Source: an uncultured Bacteroidota bacterium
GTDB lineage: Bacteria; Bacteroidota; Bacteroidia; Flavobacteriales; Flavobacteriaceae
Assembly: GCA_902583445.1 (NCBI GenBank)
Contig: CACHVZ010000005.1
Location: 1-64,000 of the forward strand
Direction of reading: 5' to 3'
DNA: 64,000 nt
This document shows positions 18,907-25,825 of this stretch, piece by piece. The stretch's first letter is position 1. Each line of letters begins with the position of its first letter. The position numbers and the translations under genes were made by a program. The notes beneath the pieces are model-generated. The model saw only the letters and a list, made by a program, of their open reading frames with translations, was not told the DNA's origin and made no database searches.

Positions 18907-19101
18907 TTAAACAAAATAAAAGAGTTTGTCAATGCTAACTTCAAGTGAAGAAGAAATTTTCAATGCAACATCAAGTCCTGGAATGAATTTATTTTTTTCA
19001 ATTGAAATAATAGTCTGCCTGCTTACACCTGTCTTTGAAGCTAAATCTTCTTGTGTTAAGTTTCTACCTTTTCTATAATCTTTTACCCTATTAACTAGCA
19101 T
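18907..19101 (-). CDS. Small XRE-family transcriptional regulator
   Basis: 64-residue Cro/C1-type helix-turn-helix protein with no other domain. The HTH spans about residues 13-35 (NLTQEDLASKTGVSRQTIISIEKNK), followed by FIPGLDVALKISSSLEVSIDKLF, the usual fourth and fifth helices. It belongs to the minimal XRE group (like YgzD/YozG-type proteins) that often represses its own operon. Its ATG is flanked by an operator array of GTAAA-N6-TTTAC repeats, the first copy ending 1 nt short of the start codon, and a TATATTTG promoter box sits within the array. It is divergent from the YceI/mini-CDGSH/FMN reductase operon and may control both directions. Confidence 0.9.
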   Translation of the reverse strand: MLVNRVKDYRKGRNLTQEDLASKTGVSRQTIISIEKNKFIPGLDVALKISSSLEVSIDKLFYFV

Positions 19102-19217
19102 TTGTAAAATAAACTTTACAAATATAATATATTTTTTGTAAAATAAACTTTACATATTATATAAAATAAACAATTTGTAAAATAAACTTTACTTTTATAT
19201 TGTTAAGTTTGCTTTAC
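19102..19217. repeat. Operator-like array: three exact and one diverged copy of an 18-bp inverted repeat
   Basis: TTGTAAAATAAACTTTAC occurs identically at 19102-19119, 19136-19153 and 19175-19192; a fourth copy TTGTTAAGTTTGCTTTAC (13/18 identical) is at 19200-19217. Each contains the dyad GTAAA-N6-TTTAC. Copy 1 lies between the XRE -7 box and its ATG; copy 2 covers where the -33 element should be. This is the classic layout of an autorepressor site. The uneven gaps (16, 21, 7 bp) rule out a CRISPR. Confidence 0.8.
19119..19126 (-). promoter_or_regulatory. -7 box of the XRE gene promoter
   Basis: TATATTTG on the minus strand, 17 nt upstream of the XRE ATG, sharing one base with operator copy 1. 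Binding at copies 1 and 2 would block it. Confidence 0.6.
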
Positions 19218-19315
19218 ATTTATCGACTCTTTAACAGTGTTAAATAATAATTAAAACCAAGCTGTTTATTTTTATCGAATTTTCATTTTTCTAATTTTAC
19301 ATAAATTTTAATCAA

Positions 19316-19927
19316 ATGAAAAAATTATTCACTTTTTTAATGTTAATCATACTAGCTTCATGTAATACTAATCCCAACCAAGCTAGTACACAGCAAGCAC
19401 AGGGTGTTGCAACGGTTGACAATATTTATAATGTAGAGACTGCACAGAGCCAAATTACTTGGACAGGTAGAGAAGTATCTACAAGCTATCACTATGGAAC
19501 ACTAGACTTTGTTTCTGGTAATTTTGAGATTTCTAACGGTGCAATTGTGAATGGCGAGTTTATAGTTGATATGACTTCAATAAATAATCAGGATATGGAA
19601 GGAGATAGTAAAGCAAGATTAGAAGGTCATTTAAAATCAGATGACTTTTTTTCTGTAGAATCATATCCTACAGCGTCTATATCAATTAACAGTTCTGAAT
19701 TAATATCAGATGGTAAATGGAATGTCTCAGCAGATTTATCTATCAAAGGTTTTACTCACCCAGTAAATTTTGAGATGATAAGCTCAGAGGATGGTTGGTC
19801 TGCAAATCTTGTATTTGATAGGTCAAAATACGATGTAAGATTTAGATCAGGATCGTTTTTTGAAAATCTTGGCGATAAACTTATATATGATGATATCGAA
19901 TTATCTATTAACTTAACAACCTTATAA
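19316..19927 (+). CDS. YceI-family lipoprotein
   Basis: 203 residues. The lipoprotein signal MKKLFTFLMLIILASC places the lipidated Cys at 16. After a Q/A/T-rich linker, residues about 37-203 form the YceI lipocalin-like barrel: VETAQSQITWTGREV, HYGTLDFVSGNFEISNG, FIVDMTSINNQD, LKSDDFFSVESYPTASI and LSIKGFTHPVNFEM. YceI proteins bind isoprenoid chains such as polyprenyl-quinones; here the protein would be in the periplasm or outer membrane. It is the first gene of an operon with the 26-residue CDGSH peptide (1-nt gap) and the FMN reductase. About 100 bp separate it from the XRE operator array. Confidence 0.93.
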   Translation: MKKLFTFLMLIILASCNTNPNQASTQQAQGVATVDNIYNVETAQSQITWTGREVSTSYHYGTLDFVSGNFEISNGAIVNGEFIVDMTSINNQDMEGDSKARLEGHLKSDDFFSVESYPTASISINSSELISDGKWNVSADLSIKGFTHPVNFEMISSEDGWSANLVFDRSKYDVRFRSGSFFENLGDKLIYDDIELSINLTTL

Positions 19928-19928
19928 T

Positions 19929-20009
19929 ATGAATTACAGACCTCAATGTGGTTGTGGTAACACAAATGACCCAAATGGTTATTGTGATGGTTCACACAAC
20001 ACAAAATAA
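19929..20009 (+). CDS. Miniature CDGSH-type iron-sulfur peptide (26 aa)
   Basis: A 26-codon gene with ATG at 19929, one base after the YceI stop, and a TAA whose last A is the first base of the next gene's ATG (TAATG). Its core CGCGNTNDPNGYCDGSH holds the three Cys and one His that ligate the [2Fe-2S] cluster in CDGSH/mitoNEET proteins, with one extra residue before the third Cys compared with the canonical motif. Only six residues precede and three follow the core, so it is essentially a bare cluster-binding loop; canonical single-motif CDGSH proteins are two to three times longer and dimerise. The sealed operon position strongly supports a real gene. It may assemble as an oligomer or bind a partner protein. 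Confidence 0.85.
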   Translation: MNYRPQCGCGNTNDPNGYCDGSHNTK

Positions 20010-20545
20010 TGAGCAAAATTCTAGCTTTTGGTGCATCGTCATCAAATAACTCAATGAATAAAAAACTTGCCTCTTTTGTAGCGAAAAAAATTGCTCCTCA
20101 AGAGGCAGTTCTTATTGATTTAAATGACTATGAAATGCCAATTTATAGTGATGACAGAAAAAAAGCTGATGGTATCCCTGAAAAAGCATATGAATTTAAA
20201 AACCTTATTAAAGCTTCAGACGGAATAGTTATATCACTTGCAGAACATAACGGATCATATACTGCTGCATTTAAAAATATTTATGATTGGGTATCTGTAA
20301 TTGAAGAAATTGTGTGGAATTACAAACCCATTCTACTTCTTTCAGCATCAAATGGATCAAGAGGAGGTAAATCAGTTATGAGTGCTGCCTTATTAAGATT
20401 TTCTATACAGAGTAAATTTGAGATACCAAACTTTAGCTTGCCAAAATTTGAAGAAAATTTTTCTGACAAAGAAGGTATAACAAATAAAAAACTAATGGGC
20501 TTATTAGAAGAGCAAATTAAAATCTTCTTGCAACAAATTAATTAA
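20009..20545 (+). CDS. NADPH-dependent FMN reductase family protein
   Basis: 178-residue flavodoxin-like protein (PF03358). The FMN-phosphate loop is FGASSSNNSMNKKLASF (about 6-22), followed by the flavin-ring segment SLAEHNGSYTAAFKNIYDWVS near residue 75-95 and the LLSASNGSRGGKSVM block. Such enzymes reduce FMN, quinones, azo compounds or metals with NAD(P)H. Its ATG overlaps the stop of the mini-CDGSH gene by one base, implying translational coupling and a joint redox role. It could also feed reduced flavin to the SsuD-like monooxygenase at 8571, although the two are not linked. Its 3' end overlaps the convergent methyltransferase gene by 8 nt. Confidence 0.92.
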   Translation: MSKILAFGASSSNNSMNKKLASFVAKKIAPQEAVLIDLNDYEMPIYSDDRKKADGIPEKAYEFKNLIKASDGIVISLAEHNGSYTAAFKNIYDWVSVIEEIVWNYKPILLLSASNGSRGGKSVMSAALLRFSIQSKFEIPNFSLPKFEENFSDKEGITNKKLMGLLEEQIKIFLQQIN

Positions 20546-21147
20546 TACCGGTAACAACCAAGGTTCCTCCCCATTCTTTATCTTGTCCATTTCGCCAAGA
20601 CTTAACATCTTTTAAACCTGCCTTTTCAAAAAAACCTTTCCATTCTTTTTCAGAATGAAGCTTCATAATAGTAATGCAACACTCTTGAGGCCATGAATGA
20701 GAAGCTTTATTTTCAAGATAAAAATCTATACCCATAATAAGTCTACCCTCTTTTTTTATCCAGTTTTTTTGTTATATGATCTATAAGAAGCGCAGGATCT
20801 TCAAAATAATAGAATACCTCCATGGAATGAACAATATCAACTTTTTCTAAAGGAATCCAATTAAGTAAATCTTCACAATAATATTGATTCTTATTATCAA
20901 GTCTCTTTGCCTTGTTTATCATATTTGAAGAACCATCGACACCTATTGCAAGAGAACATTTAGCATCATCTGAAAGATGTCTTATTACCCAACCATTTCC
21001 ACATCCAGCATCAATAAAAGAATACTCTGACAAACCCTTACATGCAAAATCAACCATTTTCATTACTGAGTTATAATGATTTCTTTCCATACCCTCATCT
21101 TTTCCATTTTGAGCCCACTCACTAAAAACATTTATTGGCGTATTCAT
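20538..21147 (-). pseudogene. SAM-dependent methyltransferase split by a frameshift at an A7 run
   Basis: The first part (ATG 21147 to TAG 20743) encodes 134 residues with SAM motif I FIDAGCGNGWVIRHL, motif II region IGVDGSSNMINKAK and DIVHSMEVFYYFEDP. The remainder continues in another frame from about 20757 to 20538. Removing one A from the A7 run at 20751-20757 joins them as LDKKEGRLIMGIDFYLEN, the expected 'GG.li...f' strand of the fold, giving about 202 residues. The defect is thus a one-base insertion at a homopolymer: a real inactivation, an assembly error, or a site for transcriptional slippage. Last gene of a minus-strand operon after the histidine phosphatase (1-nt overlap). Confidence 0.8.
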
Positions 21148-21629
21148 TAATTTACTTCGATTAAGTTGTGAGATATGTTAGAGTCACACATGTTTACAAT
21201 ATACAAATTAGAGTTATTCAAATCGTCTATCTGAGTGTAGACCTGATCATTAATTAATTCGTTAACAAAGTTTGGAATGGTATTGCTATGCCCAACAACA
21301 AGAACTATCTCACCTTTATTTGATGAAATAAAATCCTTATAATCAATACTGGAAGGAGAATATAAAATTGTATTTAAACCTATTGCTTTCTGAATTGGTT
21401 TTACAGTCTCAAGAGTTCTATTATAATTTGTTGAATATATTTTTGAAATGTCTTTATCTATAAAATAGTTTTTCCAATTTAAGGCCCTTAAAATTCCCTT
21501 TTCATTTAATTTAGGATCTCTATCAGATTTATTTGTTCTTACTTTTTCTGCATGTCTAATTAAGTAGAAAGTTGAGCAATCATCTACTGGAATTGAAAAG
21601 AAAAAAAAGATTGTTAAAAGTAGTTTCAC
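21147..21629 (-). CDS. Histidine phosphatase family protein (secreted)
   Basis: 160 residues from the GTG at 21629, chosen because it overlaps the upstream stop as GTGA and gives a signal-like start (KLLLTIFFFFSIPVDDCS). Longer frames would run deep into the preceding gene. The phosphoglycerate mutase/SixA signature FYLIRHAEK holds the nucleophile His; the second catalytic His is in VLVVGHSNTIPNFV. An Arg of the active site is likely in STNYNRTLETVK. Such small exported members often act on phosphate esters or prenyl/undecaprenyl diphosphates, but the substrate is unknown. Its stop overlaps the methyltransferase start. Confidence 0.87.
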   Translation of the reverse strand: MKLLLTIFFFFSIPVDDCSTFYLIRHAEKVRTNKSDRDPKLNEKGILRALNWKNYFIDKDISKIYSTNYNRTLETVKPIQKAIGLNTILYSPSSIDYKDFISSNKGEIVLVVGHSNTIPNFVNELINDQVYTQIDDLNNSNLYIVNMCDSNISHNLIEVN

Positions 21630-22348
21630 AGCACAAGTTTCCTTCTGCTTATTGAGTATACCATGTAAGCTATTATAAGAATAAAAATTTCCCATAGAAG
21701 AATGTAATATGGCCAATCACCAATTACCAAAGGATTATTTACCTCTGGAGGTGCATTAACATACATGTAGTTAGAGTCAAGCAAGAAGTTTATAGGCATA
21801 ATTATGGCCATTAAAATATTTAGATTAATCCACAATTTAAACCATGATAGCCTTGGCAGTTTCATGTCTAGATGAAGAAACATAAAAATTGGTAATGCTA
21901 TAATTAGACCGTGAGAAACATAAAAGTTAAGATAATACCTAATAGTTCCATCAAAGTAATTCATCTGAGGTGTAAGAATGGCCATAACACCACCGATAAT
22001 TCCTGTATAATATACAAACTCAAAAAGTTTTTTCTTGTTTTTGATAAAAGGTAAAACACAGCAGATCAAAGATGAAATTCCACATAATTGAATAGGTAGG
22101 TTATATTGTATATCCCACGTACCTGAAGCAATATATCCGATATTTTCAGCAAAAAAATCAATGATTAAAAGACCCCCCATGATATAAGAAATCATCCTCT
22201 TTTGACTTTTATTTAAAAATCTGGCTAGAATTAAGGGTATAGATATAAAAACTATTGAAAATAAAGACCAAGTAATCCATTCTTGACTCATAAACTCAAC
22301 AACATAAATAGGGATTGGACTTTCTTGCACTTCAATGGTTTTATTCAA
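21626..22348 (-). CDS. TIGR02206/YwaF-like integral membrane protein
   Basis: 240 residues with about six to seven hydrophobic helices. The LPIQLCGISSLICC helix after NIGYIASGTWDIQYN, the FFDGTIRYYLNFYVSHGLI-like loop (here YFDGTIRYYLNFYVSHGL) and the PPEVNNPLVIGDWPYYIL segment near the C-terminus match the family of small membrane proteins around TP0381/YwaF. No function is known for the family. It lies 12 nt downstream of the TIM-barrel isomerase and overlaps the phosphatase start by 4 nt, so these genes are transcribed together. Confidence 0.78.
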   Translation of the reverse strand: MNKTIEVQESPIPIYVVEFMSQEWITWSLFSIVFISIPLILARFLNKSQKRMISYIMGGLLIIDFFAENIGYIASGTWDIQYNLPIQLCGISSLICCVLPFIKNKKKLFEFVYYTGIIGGVMAILTPQMNYFDGTIRYYLNFYVSHGLIIALPIFMFLHLDMKLPRLSWFKLWINLNILMAIIMPINFLLDSNYMYVNAPPEVNNPLVIGDWPYYILLWEIFILIIAYMVYSISRRKLVL

Positions 22349-22360
22349 ATTTAAAAAAAA

Positions 22361-23335
22361 TCAAGTAAGGTTGAAATAAAATGAGTTTCTCAATAATTCT
22401 AAACTTTTAGGCACTGCAGTGTTAGCATCTTCATTTCCTTCAAACTCAAGCGAAATATATCCTCTATAATCATTTTCTCTCATTAATTTACCTATTGCAG
22501 GATAATCAATGTTTATCTCATTAAATGCTGGCCATTTAGCACCTCCAAAATACGTTTTTGCTTGAATTAAACAAGTATGAGGAGCAAGGTCTTTCAACTG
22601 TTTTTCTCTATTTTCAAAAAAATTACCAGTATCTAGAGTTACGCTAAGCCAAGGTGAGTTTATTGCATCTACAATTTTCATAACACCTTTTGATGTAAGC
22701 CCAAGCCCCCAATGATTTTCAAGACCTAAAACAACTCCATTTTTCTCTGCTGTTGGAATACACTGAGCAATCGAGTCAATTACCCATTTAAATCCTTCTT
22801 CTTCGGTATAACCTTCTATTACAGATTCAACACCTTTGTTGTCCATCAAAACATCAAATTCAGATTTATCTCCAGTTGGCTTGGTTGTACCCCATCTACC
22901 TGTATTTATTCTAATGGTAGGAATACCTAGTGAATTCGCTATTTCAATTTGGTGTTTAGTTAGTTCAATGTTTTCTTGTCTTTTATTTGGATCTGGACTA
23001 ACAAAACTTTGATGAGTTGAAAGACCCATCAAATCAAGCCCTGAATCAAATGCTCTTTTTTTTATTTTCTGTAAGTAACTATTTTCTTCTGACTCCATTT
23101 GAATCAATAGGAGCTCTACTCCATCGAACCCAAACTCTGAAGCTTTTTCTACACAATACTCTATAGGTGTTTCTCTTCCATTGAACTGCCAAAATGAATA
23201 CGTTGATACACCAATTGGATTATGTTTTATGTTTTTAAGCTTTTCATTAGAGGAATTACTATAGTTTACACAACCTCCCAGGGGTGCTGCCAAACCTGCT
23301 GTAAGAACTGACTTAATTAAAGATCTTCTTTTCAT
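22361..23335 (-). CDS. Sugar phosphate isomerase/epimerase-type TIM-barrel lipoprotein
   Basis: 324 residues of the AP endonuclease 2/xylose isomerase-like family (PF01261). The N-terminus MKRRSLIKSVLTAG has a twin-arginine motif followed by APLGGC, so it is probably Tat-exported and lipidated at Cys22. Metal-binding barrel segments include FGFDGVELLLIQME, PTIRINTGRWGT, VVLGLENHWG, LSVTLDTGNFFENR and GYISLEFEGNED. Exported members occur widely in Bacteroidetes and are thought to act on sugars or polyols in the periplasm. It is the first gene of a four-gene minus-strand operon and is divergent from the secreted paralogue cluster starting at 23411. Confidence 0.87.
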   Translation of the reverse strand: MKRRSLIKSVLTAGLAAPLGGCVNYSNSSNEKLKNIKHNPIGVSTYSFWQFNGRETPIEYCVEKASEFGFDGVELLLIQMESEENSYLQKIKKRAFDSGLDLMGLSTHQSFVSPDPNKRQENIELTKHQIEIANSLGIPTIRINTGRWGTTKPTGDKSEFDVLMDNKGVESVIEGYTEEEGFKWVIDSIAQCIPTAEKNGVVLGLENHWGLGLTSKGVMKIVDAINSPWLSVTLDTGNFFENREKQLKDLAPHTCLIQAKTYFGGAKWPAFNEINIDYPAIGKLMRENDYRGYISLEFEGNEDANTAVPKSLELLRNSFYFNLT

Positions 23336-23410
23336 GATTTTACTATTTAATGACGGGTCTATTAGTTTTTTGTTTAAATTTAGCTAATTCAAATACAAAA
23401 TGAAATAACT

Positions 23411-24184
23411 ATGAAAACAATTAAACTTATGCTTGCTTTGGCATTTACATTTTCTTTATCAGGGCAAGTAACTTGGGATGTCACTTATTTTGACCTTCCG
23501 GTTGATGAAATTGGAGAATTTGCTGAGGTTCATAAAGACTTCATGGATGTTACTATGGAACAAGGCAGAAAAGTCCAAGATCAATGGGTATACAGACACT
23601 GGTATGGATCAGGTCCATCTATAGTTGTATATACAGAATATGCATCAGCAGAAGACGCTGTAAATGACGATCCGTGGAATGCTCTTGGTCAAGCTTGGCA
23701 AGCTGCAAGTGATGAGCGTAAAAAAGAATTAGAACAGATAGGCCAGAAATATGCTGGATATTTATCTAAACACTCAGATGAAATTAGATCTTTTAATCCT
23801 GAAAACTTTGTTGGCAAACCAGATGTTGATTGGGATACTAATTTTGTTTTCGTTGTAGGTAATTATAACACAAAAAGCGGAGACTGGAATAAATTAGGAC
23901 AAGCTTTTATGAACTGGCAAACAAAACCAGGAGTTGAAAAAGGATTACAATTGGGTGGTGGTTATTCTGTTCACTTTTCAGGTAGCTCATACGATGTACA
24001 AGTATTTCAAGGATTTGCAAATTTTGTTGACTTTGCGAAATCTGTAACAACAGATAGTGTAGCAGACTCTACATTTGCTCCTGATTTTTGGAGTGAGGTG
24101 GATGGTGATCATGAAGACCAAATTTATGTTCACATAGGACACTTAGTAAATGGAAAGTTTGATCTAGCAGGACCTAACAGATAA
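23411..24184 (+). CDS. Secreted protein of unknown function, tandem paralogue 1
   Basis: 257 residues with a signal peptide (MKTIKLMLALAFTFSLSGQ). The mature part is acidic and aromatic-rich and seems to have two similar halves, each about 110 residues (VTWDVTYFDLPVDEIGEFAEVHK and NFVFVVGNYNTKSGDWNKLGQ), suggesting a duplicated alpha/beta ferredoxin-like barrel fold. It is clearly homologous to the next gene: both share SDEIR/TDEIR, WDWDT/VDWDT and the C-terminal KF(D/N)LAGPNR. No enzyme motif is recognised. Gap to the next gene is 11 nt. Confidence 0.82.
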   Translation: MKTIKLMLALAFTFSLSGQVTWDVTYFDLPVDEIGEFAEVHKDFMDVTMEQGRKVQDQWVYRHWYGSGPSIVVYTEYASAEDAVNDDPWNALGQAWQAASDERKKELEQIGQKYAGYLSKHSDEIRSFNPENFVGKPDVDWDTNFVFVVGNYNTKSGDWNKLGQAFMNWQTKPGVEKGLQLGGGYSVHFSGSSYDVQVFQGFANFVDFAKSVTTDSVADSTFAPDFWSEVDGDHEDQIYVHIGHLVNGKFDLAGPNR

Positions 24185-24195
24185 TAATTTGGACT

Positions 24196-24972
24196 ATGAA
24201 AAATTTTAAATTAACAATAGCTTTAATTTTCTCTATAACCTTATCTAGTCAAGGTGTTTATAATCTTACTTATTTAGACATTCCAACACAGGAAATAGCA
24301 ACTTTCATTAATCTTCACGATAAAATAACTGATATGTCTTTTGAAAACAGAGATGGTGTTATGAATGAATTTGTCTTCACACATTTTCAAGGAGCGGGCA
24401 AAGGTGTAGTAATCTGGTCCAATTATGCTTCAGTTGAAGATGTTTATAAAGATGTAAGATTACAGTCAGTTAGAAAAACTTGGGAATCTTTAGAGGGTGA
24501 AGAAAAAGAAAATTTTGAGAAAATGGTAGGTGAATATCTACCATACTGGAATGGTCACACAGATGAGATTAGAAATGTTGACTATCAAAACAATGTTATG
24601 TTTTCTGATGATTGGGATTGGGATACAAGATTTCTAATTTTGATGGGAGACTACCCGACAACTGGAAATACAAATGAAGCAGGGGCGGCATTTAATTCAT
24701 GGGTTACAAAGCCACAAATGGATGCTGGATTTCTTGGTTCAGGAGGTTTCTCTACGCATTTATCTGGATCAGGATCTGACCTTCAGGTTTGGAGTTTATA
24801 TGCAGATATGATGTCGTATGCAAAATCTTTTTCAGTTACAGGGGATACTGAAGCTAGAACAACTTTTTGGACAAATGTAGGCGGGACTCACATAGATAAT
24901 ATGTATAGACATGTTGGTAATGTGAATCGCGAAACAGGCAAGTTTAACCTTGCTGGTCCAAACAGAGAGTAA
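24196..24972 (+). CDS. Secreted protein of unknown function, tandem paralogue 2
   Basis: 258 residues with signal peptide MKNFKLTIALIFSITLSSQ. It aligns end to end with the preceding gene: VYNLTYLDIPTQEIATFINLHDK, FTHFQGAGKGVVIWSNYASVEDVY, YLPYWNGHTDEIRN, DWDWDTRFLILMGDYPT, GSGGFSTHLSGSGSDLQVW and the ending KFNLAGPNRE. Divergence is too high for a recent copy, so the duplication is old or the two genes have separate roles. Same predicted two-half alpha/beta architecture. Function unknown. Confidence 0.82.
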   Translation: MKNFKLTIALIFSITLSSQGVYNLTYLDIPTQEIATFINLHDKITDMSFENRDGVMNEFVFTHFQGAGKGVVIWSNYASVEDVYKDVRLQSVRKTWESLEGEEKENFEKMVGEYLPYWNGHTDEIRNVDYQNNVMFSDDWDWDTRFLILMGDYPTTGNTNEAGAAFNSWVTKPQMDAGFLGSGGFSTHLSGSGSDLQVWSLYADMMSYAKSFSVTGDTEARTTFWTNVGGTHIDNMYRHVGNVNRETGKFNLAGPNRE

Positions 24973-25009
24973 TTAACTAAATTTAAATTAACTTAAACTA
25001 AAAACAAAC

Positions 25010-25768
25010 ATGAGAAAAATATATTTATTACTTACACTTTTTGCAGTAGGATCTCTATCTGCTCAAGGTAATGGAGATTACGTGAATATGTCCTTTATTA
25101 AGACAACTCCGGGTGAAGATTACTTCACTATATTAAATGAAAAATGGAAAGATTTAGCTCAAATGCGAGCTAACGATGGTACAATCACTGGCTGGGATGT
25201 ATGGGTTAACCCATGGGCAACTTCTGAGTCAGATTGGAACATAATGATAGCAACTGTAGCTAAACACCCTGATAGCTTAAATGCAAATGCAGGGGTTCCT
25301 AAAATGAGACCAGATTATAGCGACATGGACGTTGAGATATTTAGTCAAAAAAATATCAAGGCCAGAACAATTGTACATGATCATCTTTTTGTAAATAAAG
25401 GACTTGTTTTTCCAGGTAATGACGGAGGCACTCCTGTTGTTCCAAGAGTTGCAGTTTTAAATCTAATGAAAGTTGGGTATACAGATGGGTTCAATTATGA
25501 AAAAGGTGAAAATAACTTGACCAGTGAAGCTAGCTTAGGAAATAGAGCAGGTTGGGGACTGCTTAAAAGATTAGACCAAGCAGGGACTGATGTATATTAT
25601 AATTATATGACTGTAGACTTTTATGAAGATTGGGATTCATGGTTAATTGACTCTGAATCTTCTGGAAATGGAGGTCCAATTTCGCGACAACTTCGAGACA
25701 TATATAATTTAAGAGAACATAGAAGAGCAATGCCAATGTGGCTTGCAATCTCTGTTCGTCCTGAATAA
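25010..25768 (+). CDS. Secreted protein of unknown function, distant third member
   Basis: 252 residues with signal peptide MRKIYLLLTLFAVGSLSAQ. Length, export and layout match the two genes before it, but sequence similarity is weak: YVNMSFIKTTPGEDYFTILNEKWKDLAQM resembles their first strand-helix unit, and RVAVLNLMKVGYTDGFNYEKGEN their second. It is 37 nt downstream of paralogue 2 and followed by a strong terminator, which closes the three-gene unit. Could be a diverged member of the same family or an unrelated protein of similar fold. Function unknown. Confidence 0.8.
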   Translation: MRKIYLLLTLFAVGSLSAQGNGDYVNMSFIKTTPGEDYFTILNEKWKDLAQMRANDGTITGWDVWVNPWATSESDWNIMIATVAKHPDSLNANAGVPKMRPDYSDMDVEIFSQKNIKARTIVHDHLFVNKGLVFPGNDGGTPVVPRVAVLNLMKVGYTDGFNYEKGENNLTSEASLGNRAGWGLLKRLDQAGTDVYYNYMTVDFYEDWDSWLIDSESSGNGGPISRQLRDIYNLREHRRAMPMWLAISVRPE

Positions 25769-25787
25769 ATTATTTTGAATGTTTATA

Positions 25788-25815
25788 AACCCCTCTCTTA
25801 AGAGGGGTTTTTTTA
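25788..25815 (+). terminator. Intrinsic terminator of the secreted-protein operon
   Basis: A 9-bp stem AACCCCTCT / AGAGGGGTT with loop CTTA, running into seven T. It starts 20 nt after the stop codon at 25768 and ends just before the serine hydrolase gene. Confidence 0.88.
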
Positions 25816-25825
25816 TTTTTGATTT

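Noticed and set aside
19102-19217. Three identical 18-bp repeats resembling a short CRISPR array
   Set aside because: Repeats are short, spacers are 16, 21 and 7 bp and AT-rich, no cas genes are present, and the position overlapping the XRE promoter fits operators.
20743-20760. Programmed ribosomal frameshift in the methyltransferase
   Set aside because: The shift needed is +1 (or -2), there is no classical slippery heptamer in the right phase and no downstream structure was seen; homopolymer error or slippage is simpler.
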